DNA of 64,000 nt. It comes from Dyadobacter diqingensis (lineage in GTDB: Bacteria; Bacteroidota; Bacteroidia; Cytophagales; Spirosomataceae). The notes beneath the pieces were generated by a model. That model saw only the letters and a list, made by a program, of their open reading frames with translations, searched no databases and had not been told where the DNA came from. Location: contig NZ_JAMXKF010000009.1 of assembly GCF_024220585.1 (NCBI RefSeq), positions 275,214 through 339,213 of the forward strand. The letters run 5' to 3'. Shown one piece after another: positions 1-7,555 of the stretch (the first letter of the stretch is position 1; the number at the start of each line of letters is the position of its first letter). Made by a program: the position numbers and the translations under genes.

Positions 1-157
1 TTGTAAATATGCCGGAATCGGGCTGTTTTTTTCTCGTTGAATTGCCACGTTTTTACACAAAAATGTAAACCCGAATGACGATATTGGTGTTGTAAAATAG
101 AGCGTTCCGACGCTTTCACTATATAACATGATCTATCTATCCATTTAATGCAACCGA

Positions 158-628
158 ATGAAAACGAACATTGGAATTTCTGACAGTAATACCGAAGCCG
201 TAGCGTTTCAACTTAATAAATTATTGGCGAACGAATTCGTTCTTTATACCAAAACCCGCAACTATCACTGGAATATCGGAGGAATGAATTTCTTTGAACT
301 GCACAAGTTATTTGAAGGGCAATACGAACAATTGCAGGTTATTTTGGACGATATCGCGGAACGTATCCGTGCGATCGGTCACTATTCAGAAGCACGGCTG
401 GTTGATATCCTGAAACTGACTGATTTGCTTGAACCGGAATACACGGTCGAGCCGAAGGAGCAGCTATCTAATCTTTTGAATGACCACGAAACGATTATCC
501 GGATCCTTCGTAATTTGATCACCGAATTTGCCGATACTTACAAAGACCTTGGATCAAGCGATTACGTAACAGGTTTACTGCGTGAGCACGAGAAAATGGC
601 CTGGATGTTACGTGCATTTCTAAAATAG
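158..628 (+). CDS. dps: Dps-family ferritin-like DNA-binding protein
   Basis: Iron-storing and DNA-protecting mini-ferritin of 156 residues, the usual length for the family. It forms a dodecamer that oxidises Fe(II), generally with hydrogen peroxide, and stores iron in the cytoplasm. The inter-subunit ferroxidase ligands are visible with the spacing known from Listeria Dps: H37, H49, D64 and E68, inside the stretch YHWNIGG...LDDIAERI. The N-terminus is short and not strongly basic, so DNA binding itself is uncertain. It stands alone: a strong terminator follows at 646-694 and the next genes are convergent. No convincing promoter was found upstream. Family assignment is secure; its role in peroxide stress is known for the family, not seen here. 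Confidence 0.93.
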   Translation: MKTNIGISDSNTEAVAFQLNKLLANEFVLYTKTRNYHWNIGGMNFFELHKLFEGQYEQLQVILDDIAERIRAIGHYSEARLVDILKLTDLLEPEYTVEPKEQLSNLLNDHETIIRILRNLITEFADTYKDLGSSDYVTGLLREHEKMAWMLRAFLK

Positions 629-645
629 CAAAACCTTATAAAGGT

Positions 646-694
646 AAAAACCCTTCATTCAGACCAGGAAACTGTTCAGAATGAAGGGTTTTTT
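646..694. terminator. Bidirectional rho-independent terminator
   Basis: Ten-base perfect stem (651-660 with 679-688) flanked by A-run 646-650 on the left and T-run 689-694 on the right, so it can stop transcription from dps on the plus strand and from the anti-sigma gene on the minus strand. Confidence 0.85.
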
Positions 695-708
695 ATGAAT
701 TCAGTACA

Positions 709-1185
709 TTATTGCTGTCTGGACAAAATTTCTGTTTTTAGCTTATCGATTTCTTCCTGCTGGCTGGAAGCCTTGAAATAATAATACAAACCTGCGATCA
801 AGAATATTTTTGACAACACAAAAACCGCAATGAAGGCCGGGCGCCACCATTTATGGACTTTGATGTAGGTATCATTTACTTCAATGTCAAGGAAATCGTC
901 TTTCTTTTCAGTATCGACAGGGATATCATAATACGTATGGGCTCCCGCTTTTTGAATATCGGTTTTAGCAGTGCGCAACTGGATAAGCTCCCTTACAGCC
1001 GGTGGCGGGGGAACTGCGTTTTGAAGAAAATAACCATTTATATTTTTTTCAAAATCAACCAGATAATCAGCGAATCCTGAACTGGTCAGAACCCTCTGGT
1101 TTACTTCGTGCTGCTCTTCCTCAGTGGCAAGTCCCAACACATAAGACTCCAGAATACCACTTTCAATAAATTCCTTAGTATTCAA
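709..1185 (-). CDS. Putative membrane-anchored anti-sigma factor
   Basis: A 158-residue protein with a cytoplasmic N-terminal part (about 1-112), one transmembrane segment (about 115-137, rich in F, I, V and L) and a short charged coiled tail. The N-terminal pattern IESGILESYVLGLATEEE resembles the start of RskA/anti-sigma-K type regulators common in Bacteroidota, which hold an ECF sigma factor at the membrane. It lies 11 bases downstream of the sigma-like gene at 1197-1658, the expected order for a sigma/anti-sigma pair. No C-terminal extracytoplasmic sensor domain is present beyond the short tail, so it is shorter than typical RskA proteins. The function is inferred from context and N-terminal similarity. 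Confidence 0.65.
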   Translation of the reverse strand: MNTKEFIESGILESYVLGLATEEEQHEVNQRVLTSSGFADYLVDFEKNINGYFLQNAVPPPPAVRELIQLRTAKTDIQKAGAHTYYDIPVDTEKKDDFLDIEVNDTYIKVHKWWRPAFIAVFVLSKIFLIAGLYYYFKASSQQEEIDKLKTEILSRQQ

Positions 1186-1196
1186 GTTTTTACAAA

Positions 1197-1658
1197 TTAA
1201 GAGTGAGGGAAAGATTTGAAAAATTCATGAAATGCTTTCAGCACTTCTGATTTCGAAATATGTAATTTTTCGGCAACCTCTTCCGGTGAAAATCCCTGCC
1301 GAAAGGCTAGGTCAAAAATAAGTTCGGGTGTGCTTTCGTGCGAATTGTTCGTGTGTTCGGCGCTGACTGTACCGATGGTCATTAGTTTTCTTTTCGCTTC
1401 TACTGCCTTGGCCCTTGCCAGTTTTATAACACAAACGGCAAACGTAAACGGGTAACTGTTGCAGGACTGCAAAAGCGGCGACGAAAATACATTGACAAGT
1501 ACTTCCTGCGCAAGATTCGGTTGTGGAACTATTTGTAAAATAATCCCATATGCCATGGCGCCATACTTGTCGTACACTTCCAGAGATGTCAGCGGGCCGG
1601 ATGGCTTCGAAACAGACTGGTGACCAGAATTATCATTTAAACGTTCAAGTTCATTCAT
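1197..1658 (-). CDS. Degenerate ECF-type RNA polymerase sigma factor
   Basis: A 153-residue protein that looks like a reduced sigma-70 (ECF/SigK-like) factor. Residues about 28-55 (VYDKYGAMAYGIILQIV, then NLAQEVLVNVF) resemble region 2.1-2.2, which contacts core polymerase. Residues about 113-150 carry a helix-turn-helix like region 4 (FSPEEVAEKLHISKSEVLKAF). The usual aromatic and basic residues of region 2.3-2.4, for example a W-L-x-x-I-A-R-N-type motif, are not recognisable, so promoter melting may be weak or absent. It is followed after 11 bases by the putative anti-sigma gene, suggesting a two-gene operon. It could be a sigma-like regulator and not an active initiation factor. Confidence 0.6.
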   Translation of the reverse strand: MNELERLNDNSGHQSVSKPSGPLTSLEVYDKYGAMAYGIILQIVPQPNLAQEVLVNVFSSPLLQSCNSYPFTFAVCVIKLARAKAVEAKRKLMTIGTVSAEHTNNSHESTPELIFDLAFRQGFSPEEVAEKLHISKSEVLKAFHEFFKSFPHS

Positions 1659-2170
1659 ACAACGCTGTTTTTTAGCGAATAGAGATTTTAGGGTAAGGTT
1701 TGTCTTTGATGATTAAACCAAAGAGAATCAAATCTTTATACGGGTGAGAAAATATGATATTGGTACTACTGATAGTTACTTTTAATTATAAACATATCAG
1801 GGCTAAATTAAAAAGTTCTACTGATATATCATTATTTAATTCGTCAATTTTACAATTAATGTTATCAAATGTGCCTGTTTGTTATTTAAAGGATAGTTTT
1901 TTAGCTTAAAAGTAGTTGTACGAAAATTGCTGTTTTTCTATTTATTATTGATAGAATTTTAGATAGTTCTCGAAAATGGCGGTTAAAATGTTCGGATAAT
2001 GGCGGAATAATTAAGCCTCATAGAAGTCATACCGGAAGAAGTTTTACCATCGGCTCCTGCCTGGATTAACGTCATCCGAAATGTTGTTATTGGTATTAAT
2101 CTGACACCCGAAAGCCGGCCACCGATAGCAATACAAAAGAGATTATGATAATGTCTATTACCTTTGCCGG
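1659..2170. other. AT-rich intergenic region, 512 bases
   Basis: Divergent intergenic region between the sigma-like gene and the HAD hydrolase gene. It presumably holds both promoters, but I could not pick a convincing TTG/TAnnTTTG pair for either direction. No tRNA-like arms, long repeats or ORFs of interest are visible. Confidence 0.5.
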
Positions 2171-2827
2171 ATGAAAAAAGAAATTGCAGTGATCTTTGAT
2201 ATGGACGGTGTCATTGTCCATACGAATCCATACCATTCCCAAGCCTTCCGTGAATTTTTTTCTGTCCGGAACCTGGCTCCCACCGACGAAGAGTTTGCAC
2301 AGCATATGTTCGGAAAAAGCAACAGTTATATCCTGACACATTTTTTACAACGCAAAATCGAAGGGGAAGAGCTACGTCTGCTGGAAGATGAGAAAGAGAG
2401 TTTGTTCCGAACAATCTACGAACCCCATATCGATCCGATTGCGGGTATTGTTCGTTTCATCGAGGACCTTTATCAAAATGGCGTGAAACTTGGTGTAGCC
2501 ACTTCGGCGCCGTTGGCTAATCTGGATCTCATTCTGAGCAAAGTGCCGTTGCGTGAAAAAATGGGTTCTATTCTGGCCAGTGAAAATGTCAAAAAACACA
2601 AACCTGATCCGGAAGTATATCTGACATCTGCGGAAAATCTGGGATTGAGTCCTGAGCAGTGCGTTGTTTTTGAGGATTCATTTTCGGGGGTGACCGCTGC
2701 TTTGAACGCCGGGATGAAAGTCGTGGGGGTGCTTACTTCACACACCAAAGAGGAATTGCCTCCTTGTAACTTTTACATCAGCGATTATACTGAATTATCG
2801 TTTGAGAAGATTAAAGCGTTGTTTTGA
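2171..2827 (+). CDS. HAD-superfamily hydrolase, beta-phosphoglucomutase/phosphatase type
   Basis: A 218-residue cytoplasmic HAD enzyme of subfamily IA. All four HAD motifs are present: the nucleophile loop DMDGV with D10 and D12, T111-S112 of motif II (VATSA), K144 of motif III (KKHKPDP) and acidic motif IV with E168-D169 (FEDSFSG). The helical cap lies at about residues 15-85. Such proteins dephosphorylate sugar phosphates or act as beta-phosphoglucomutases. The KPDP and EDS-x-xG signatures fit the whole PGMB/phosphoglycolate phosphatase group, so the substrate cannot be assigned. The gene is isolated, and the next gene is convergent and ends at 2943. The ATG at 2171 starts directly on the first beta strand. 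Confidence 0.88.
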   Translation: MKKEIAVIFDMDGVIVHTNPYHSQAFREFFSVRNLAPTDEEFAQHMFGKSNSYILTHFLQRKIEGEELRLLEDEKESLFRTIYEPHIDPIAGIVRFIEDLYQNGVKLGVATSAPLANLDLILSKVPLREKMGSILASENVKKHKPDPEVYLTSAENLGLSPEQCVVFEDSFSGVTAALNAGMKVVGVLTSHTKEELPPCNFYISDYTELSFEKIKALF

Positions 2828-2942
2828 TAGAGAAGCTAAGTTTTCGGGAAGAGAAGTCAACACGGGTCGTACTCCTTTTCAAAAGTTGATTTCTCTTCCA
2901 CAGCCCCCTTTCCCTCTGCCCTTACCCAAGACTCTCGTCCAT

Positions 2943-4601
2943 TTACAATGTAGTTGTATCCCTAACCTGCGCATCAAATGCACCGGTTAAAACCTGTCCG
3001 TTCCGTTTAACCTGGAAGAATATTCTGTAACGTCCGCTTTTCGGAAATGAATACGGGAAGGAGATTCTATTGCCGTGTTCCATGTTGGTCATCGCGCTGC
3101 CATCTGTTTTATACATCCCCATTTCTGTCATCAAAAGCTCTTCTCTTTCCAACGTCGACATGCTTTTTAATTTACCAAGATACCGGTCTATGCTGTCACG
3201 GAAAATTTTGGGTGACGGACGTTTTATTAATCTGGTCGTATCGCTTAACCGATTTTTTAGCGTCTGCTCAGCTGCCATGGCAAATGTCCCGGTCGGGTGT
3301 AAGTGGATATATACAGAACCATCGGAACGTAACACGGCCACGTGTCCCATCATGCCCAGATAGGGCTCCGGGAAAGTAGGCGTTCCGTCCGGATTAAAAA
3401 CTTCAAAATTCAGGAGATACGGTTTTCCTGCTTCCAGCGGCCGGTCGGGTTTTCCTTCCCAAATGGCATACGAGCTATCTTTAAAAACGGTTTTCGTTCC
3501 CGGTTTGCCACAAATCACAACGTTATCGTCAATCGGGATTTTCCCTGGCGAATTCAACGCGTCCGTGATCACGTAGGTATCCTCTTCGGCTGTTTTTTTT
3601 AAATCAGCATTTTTTAAAACATGCTCTGGAATGTCCAGGGTATCGACGATCGTTTCGGCAAAACCTGAATACTGCACGATATCGGCATAAACCAGATATT
3701 TTCCAGCTGGTAAATTGGGCAGATACGATTGAAAAGTCGTGCTGTCAGTTCTTTCCGGATGGATATGTGCGAAGGCATCAAGTCCGGGTGTGCGCACCAG
3801 AAATACATGCATCAGCTTTCCATGATCAGGAATCAATGTGCTAAGTAAACTGCCTCTTTTCCGGCCTTCCCAGTTTGTGGTGTCAATTTTTAATTGAAAA
3901 ACCCGCTGATCTCCGTCCTGCTTGAGACTGGAAGATCCTGTTAACGGTTTATACATAAATTCTTTGTATTCATGCGCCCAGCTATTCCACCAGCTGCTTC
4001 CGCCATAAAGAATAAGTCCGCAAACTATTGTCGCAATTCCCATATTGATCCAGCGCTTTCTTTTTTGTCTGGCAGACAAAACGTCTCCAGGGCGTAAAAT
4101 CCCGTCACTGACACTGGCGCCTATGGCCGTGATCATAAGCAGGAAAAGCAGCAGACCCAAAATGCTCAGACCGATACCCAGGCTTTTCGGCATTGCTCTC
4201 TGTGCAGTGGAAACGGCAGCGATCGGTACGATGAATTCACCCTTTCCTTCTTTTCCGGAAATTTGAATCTGTACACTCGACGAGCCTCTTTCCATCAGCC
4301 AGATATCGCCCTGAAACTGCCCCGGTTGATCTTTAACAGGTTGGATTTCGTCAGAAGAAGGCGCTCCTTTATCTCCGGAACGAAAATAGATCGGACGCAC
4401 GAATATTTTTTCTGCGTTGCCCGTTTCAACAAAAACGGTAATTCTGGCTGTGCCGGGAATGACGTCAGGCGGTTTTACATCGATTAAAACTTTGTAGGGC
4501 CCCGCTTGTCCCTGCATGAGTACACCTGAGCTGCCTACATGCGCCTGGGCGGTCTGGATCGTGATGAGCGCCAGAATAAGAAAATATAATAGCTTTTTCA
4601 T
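2943..4601 (-). CDS. Exported membrane-anchored protein with duplicated HxHP motifs, function unknown
   Basis: A 552-residue protein read from the ATG at 4601, which overlaps the stop of the upstream membrane-protein gene (ATGA, 4598-4601) and implies translational coupling; an in-frame start ten codons earlier is less likely. A signal peptide (1-20, ending AQA) is predicted to leave H21 as the mature N-terminus. A beta-rich extracytoplasmic domain (about 21-130) resembles YtkA/FixH-like domains. Transmembrane segments at about 141-163 and 185-202 follow. The C-terminal half has two related His modules: H260-x4-H265 with H279-I-H281-P, and M-G-H420 with H433-L-H435-P. No enzyme motif is recognised. 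Histidine density suggests metal (copper) handling, but this is inference. It forms a two-gene unit with 4598-5821. Confidence 0.8.
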   Translation of the reverse strand: MKKLLYFLILALITIQTAQAHVGSSGVLMQGQAGPYKVLIDVKPPDVIPGTARITVFVETGNAEKIFVRPIYFRSGDKGAPSSDEIQPVKDQPGQFQGDIWLMERGSSSVQIQISGKEGKGEFIVPIAAVSTAQRAMPKSLGIGLSILGLLLFLLMITAIGASVSDGILRPGDVLSARQKRKRWINMGIATIVCGLILYGGSSWWNSWAHEYKEFMYKPLTGSSSLKQDGDQRVFQLKIDTTNWEGRKRGSLLSTLIPDHGKLMHVFLVRTPGLDAFAHIHPERTDSTTFQSYLPNLPAGKYLVYADIVQYSGFAETIVDTLDIPEHVLKNADLKKTAEEDTYVITDALNSPGKIPIDDNVVICGKPGTKTVFKDSSYAIWEGKPDRPLEAGKPYLLNFEVFNPDGTPTFPEPYLGMMGHVAVLRSDGSVYIHLHPTGTFAMAAEQTLKNRLSDTTRLIKRPSPKIFRDSIDRYLGKLKSMSTLEREELLMTEMGMYKTDGSAMTNMEHGNRISFPYSFPKSGRYRIFFQVKRNGQVLTGAFDAQVRDTTTL

Positions 4602-5821
4602 CGTTGAATTTTGTTCATCCAGTTCCCCCATTTAAGACCGATACGCGTAGAAATCAGACATGCGATCCATGCAATACCCATTCCTTTTAGTCGCTCAGGC
4701 AGCGTTTCCAGCGTCCAGGGTGGGAATTTGTAACGAAATTCCCAGTTAGGATTACTCCCGAAATACCAGTAATGACTGCCGAAAAACCAGTTTCTGGCAT
4801 AGGGTGATTCCACCAGAAATGTGCCGGCATTCCATTGGGCAAGAAAAAACACGAGTAAAAATGCTGTTCCGAGAATCAGTGCTAATAACCAGTCGTTGAG
4901 GTAAGCGTAGCGGTTTCTGAGTATATCCGTAATAAAGGCCGGAATGATCAGTAAAAGCGGGAATTTAAATCCCTGATAATGGTCTATATGATGAATGATC
5001 GGGCCAAGTTTGGGCTCAGCCGGAAAAAGAGGAATGATCCAGAGCGTCACGAGGAGCAAAATACTGTATACAGCCGTCACCGCAGTAATCGTCCATTTAT
5101 TTTTGACAGCTTTTCCCAGCGCCATCAGAAAGAGCGGAAATACCGCACTTGCCACAACATAGAATCCTGATTGATGCATAGCCCTGTTCCCGAGATTTTC
5201 AGAAAGCAGAGTATACCACATGGTTAATAAAAATCCTGCTGAAAGGGCAAAAAGCCAAAAAAGGACTTTGTTAAGCAATTTTTTTCTGGCCAGCGTTCCG
5301 TTGAAGAATAATTTGAGATGGTTTTTTAACGAGATTACGCTGATCATCGCGCCAAATTGTACGCTGATAATACCCAGCGCCAACACGGTGTGCGGCGGTG
5401 ACAGAATGGTGATGTCAAGTCCGTAGGTATTGTGCCACCAGTCGTCAAAGGGGGCGGATGTTAACATGGCCAAAGCGCCCCAGACACAAAACAGCGCGCC
5501 CAGAGAGCTGTAAAAAAAGCCCCACACTTTTACGCTTTTTGTTTTTTCGGCCTGATTACCCCAAAAAGTAGTCCGTAAAATTTCATAACCGGAAAATAAA
5601 CCCGAAACAATGGCGCCAAGGTAGATGATCAAATGCGGAGGTGATAACAGTCCGTCGCGTCCGATGCTCATGTGCCAGCAGATATCCCAGATAAGTCCGG
5701 TAATTACGCAAAAGGAGGAAAAAACGGTTGCGTAAATGTAACGTGGAATTTCGGCGCTGCCTCCATGCAACGCAATGACACGGCCGGGCGGTGCCGGGGG
5801 CGGACTTATCGTAGTTTCCAT
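4598..5821 (-). CDS. Polytopic membrane protein with duplicated DxxWH...LSPPH motif, function unknown
   Basis: A 407-residue integral membrane protein with roughly nine to ten hydrophobic segments. An internal repeat is visible. Residues 46-63 read D-x-x-W-H-x3-G-x-D then LSPPH, and residues 126-144 read D-x-x-W-H-x3-G-x-D then LSPPH again, 80 residues later, each leading into a hydrophobic helix. The paired Asp, Trp and His residues at the membrane face look like a binding site and not chance. The C-terminus is aromatic (GSHYWYFGSNPNW). I do not recognise a named family. It is the first gene of a pair with 2943-4601. Metal transport or membrane metalloprotein assembly is possible. Confidence 0.8.
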   Translation of the reverse strand: METTISPPPAPPGRVIALHGGSAEIPRYIYATVFSSFCVITGLIWDICWHMSIGRDGLLSPPHLIIYLGAIVSGLFSGYEILRTTFWGNQAEKTKSVKVWGFFYSSLGALFCVWGALAMLTSAPFDDWWHNTYGLDITILSPPHTVLALGIISVQFGAMISVISLKNHLKLFFNGTLARKKLLNKVLFWLFALSAGFLLTMWYTLLSENLGNRAMHQSGFYVVASAVFPLFLMALGKAVKNKWTITAVTAVYSILLLVTLWIIPLFPAEPKLGPIIHHIDHYQGFKFPLLLIIPAFITDILRNRYAYLNDWLLALILGTAFLLVFFLAQWNAGTFLVESPYARNWFFGSHYWYFGSNPNWEFRYKFPPWTLETLPERLKGMGIAWIACLISTRIGLKWGNWMNKIQR

Positions 5822-5957
5822 TTATTTAAAGGGTTTTGAGGGGTAACGCGAACAGAAACAGGGTGTCAGATCAAATGATATTTAAGCCGCTGTTTCTGAT
5901 ATACTTGAAAGATACAGATACCGTACTACTACTTGATCCACGCAATGATAATTATTT

Positions 5958-6587
5958 TTAAAACGGACGCATGGCCTTGACAAATCTTCCTTTAAAATAG
6001 GTCGAGAAAAGATTGTCTTCACGAACACCTTTTGATGTTGAAGCATGAATGAAAAAAATCTCCTGTTGGTTACGTACGTCTGTGACAATACCTGCATGTG
6101 ACACATAACCTTCCTTGCCTGCTTCGGGTACGAAAAACACCCAGTCGCCGGGGCGGATTTCCTGAATGCTGCCAACCTCGGTACCAAACTCAGATTGCTG
6201 CCAGGATATTCTGGGCACTTTTACACCGATTTCGGAATACACCGAGCAGATCAGCCCGGAGCAATCAATGCCGCTTTTGTCGTTTCCGCCGGAACGATAC
6301 GGGGTGCCTGAATAAGTTCTGGCTACTTCAACCACCTGTGGTATTTCTTTGGCATAATCTCCCGAGGGGCGCGAGTAAGTTGGTCTTGCCGGGGATGAAG
6401 CGGCACGGTTATTCGTGGGGCGGCGTGCGGGCGCGGAGCCGGGTCTTCTGTTGGCAGTGGTATTGGGTCTGCGCGACTGCGCTGTGGGCGTCGGGTTTTT
6501 GCGAAGTGTGTCGCAGGAAAACAAGGTAACGGTTAAAACGAAAAGGCAAATCGTTATGGCTAATGGAAAGGAAATCTGCTTCTTCAT
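5958..6587 (-). CDS. NlpC/P60 family cell-wall lipoprotein peptidase
   Basis: A 209-residue lipoprotein that probably cleaves D-gamma-glutamyl-diaminopimelate bonds in peptidoglycan, as NlpC/P60 (C40) enzymes do. The ATG at 6587 is chosen because it places a lipoprotein signal (LFSC, lipidated C25) at the N-terminus; a longer frame upstream would bury it. After a proline/arginine/serine linker (about 28-78) comes the catalytic domain with C109 (GIDCSGLICSVY), H164 (VSHAGIV) and H181 (FFIHAS). The linker likely spans from the outer membrane to the wall. The gene appears monocistronic. The family is certain and the bond cleaved is inferred. Confidence 0.92.
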   Translation of the reverse strand: MKKQISFPLAITICLFVLTVTLFSCDTLRKNPTPTAQSRRPNTTANRRPGSAPARRPTNNRAASSPARPTYSRPSGDYAKEIPQVVEVARTYSGTPYRSGGNDKSGIDCSGLICSVYSEIGVKVPRISWQQSEFGTEVGSIQEIRPGDWVFFVPEAGKEGYVSHAGIVTDVRNQQEIFFIHASTSKGVREDNLFSTYFKGRFVKAMRPF

Positions 6588-6794
6588 GTATTCATTTTGT
6601 TGATTTACAAAAGCGGTAAAATTAGATTTTGACCGATCGGGTATGCCGGAACAGGCCATTTTTTGTAGCAGGTCCCGGCCTTTAACACTTACAAATAACG
6701 ACACTTCCGTTAAAAATTGTAGAGTCGGCCACTGAAAAGGTGAGAAAGAATTATTTAAGGCGTTGAGCTTCAAATTTCATTCATTATTTCGCAG

Positions 6795-6881
6795 ATGAAA
6801 AAATGGAAGAAATATTATGTGGCTGTGTGCTTTGTCAGTAGTTTTGTCTTTGTTCAGGCCTGCACCCCGAAGGTAGCCTGA
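6795..6881 (+). CDS. Candidate 28-residue micro-lipoprotein
   Basis: A tiny ORF with a textbook lipoprotein signal: KK-W-KK at the N-terminus, a hydrophobic core (about residues 7-20) and lipobox V-Q-A-C with C23, leaving only six mature residues (CTPKVA). It sits just upstream of the FAH-family gene at 6914. Such lysis-protein-like or entericidin-like small lipoproteins exist in other phyla. No homology could be tested, so existence rests on the signal-sequence architecture alone. Confidence 0.45.
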   Translation: MKKWKKYYVAVCFVSSFVFVQACTPKVA

Positions 6882-6913
6882 CAGTGTTATCTATAAATCT
6901 CAAATCTTTTTTG

Positions 6914-7525
6914 ATGAAAATTATTTGTGTAGGCCGTAATTATGCGGATCATATTGAAGAACTTAATAACGCTCGCCCCGATGCACCGGTCATTTTCCTG
7001 AAACCGGAAACTGCCCAGGTCCGTGCCGGAGAGCCATTTTTTTATCCTGATTTTTCAAAAGATATCCATCATGAAGTTGAGCTGGTTGTTAAAATCAACC
7101 GGGTTGGAAAAAATATCGAAGAACGTTTTGCTCATAAATATTACGACGAAATAGGCGTTGGCATTGATTTTACCGCACGTGACCTGCAATCGGAGCTGAA
7201 AAGTAAAGGTTTGCCATGGGAGCTTGCCAAGGCATTTAATGGCTCTGCACCTGTTTCGGAGTTTGTGCCCATTGCTGACTTTGAAGATATTCAGAACATA
7301 AATTTCAGTCTGGAAGTGAATGGCGAGACGCGTCAGAGCGGCAATTCTTCCATGATGTTATACCGGATCAATTACCTGATTTCCTTTGTTTCAAAATATT
7401 TCATGCTGAAAAAGGGAGATTTAATTTTTACAGGTACTCCGAAAGGGGTTTCTTCGGTGCAGATCGGAGATCGTTTGACAGCTTATATTGAAGGTAAAAA
7501 ACTGTTGGAATTAGCAGTGCGGTAG
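6914..7525 (+). CDS. Fumarylacetoacetate hydrolase (FAH) family protein
   Basis: A 203-residue single-domain FAH-fold enzyme, the size of FAHD1-type acylpyruvases and oxaloacetate tautomerases/decarboxylases. Visible hallmarks are the start KIICVGRNYADHIEE, the metal-binding acidic residues in HHEVELVV and GIDFTARDLQ, W-x-x-AKAFNGSAP and the C-terminal FTGTPKGV turn. These coordinate Mg/Mn and bind a 2-oxo-acid substrate. The ATG at 6914 is preferred over an in-frame start 30 bases earlier because the conserved fold begins immediately. The M23 peptidase gene begins 30 bases downstream, so co-transcription is possible without an obvious functional link. The exact substrate is unknown. Confidence 0.9.
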   Translation: MKIICVGRNYADHIEELNNARPDAPVIFLKPETAQVRAGEPFFYPDFSKDIHHEVELVVKINRVGKNIEERFAHKYYDEIGVGIDFTARDLQSELKSKGLPWELAKAFNGSAPVSEFVPIADFEDIQNINFSLEVNGETRQSGNSSMMLYRINYLISFVSKYFMLKKGDLIFTGTPKGVSSVQIGDRLTAYIEGKKLLELAVR

Positions 7526-7555
7526 AGGGAAGTTCATTTATCAGAATTCAGTTTC

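Noticed and set aside
2159..2166. TACCTTTG resembling a -7 box just before the HAD gene
   Set aside because: It ends only four bases before the ATG, too close for transcription of the whole start, and has no -33 partner.
1659..2170. Possible RNA gene in a 512-base gap
   Set aside because: No tRNA arms, no stable long hairpin and no conserved box were visible; left as unexplained intergenic DNA.
2850..2898. Imperfect inverted repeat after the HAD gene
   Set aside because: Stem is interrupted with a long loop and no T-run, so it was not called a terminator.
6098..6529. 143-codon plus-strand frame inside the NlpC/P60 gene
   Set aside because: Shadow frame opposite a lipoprotein gene with all catalytic residues.
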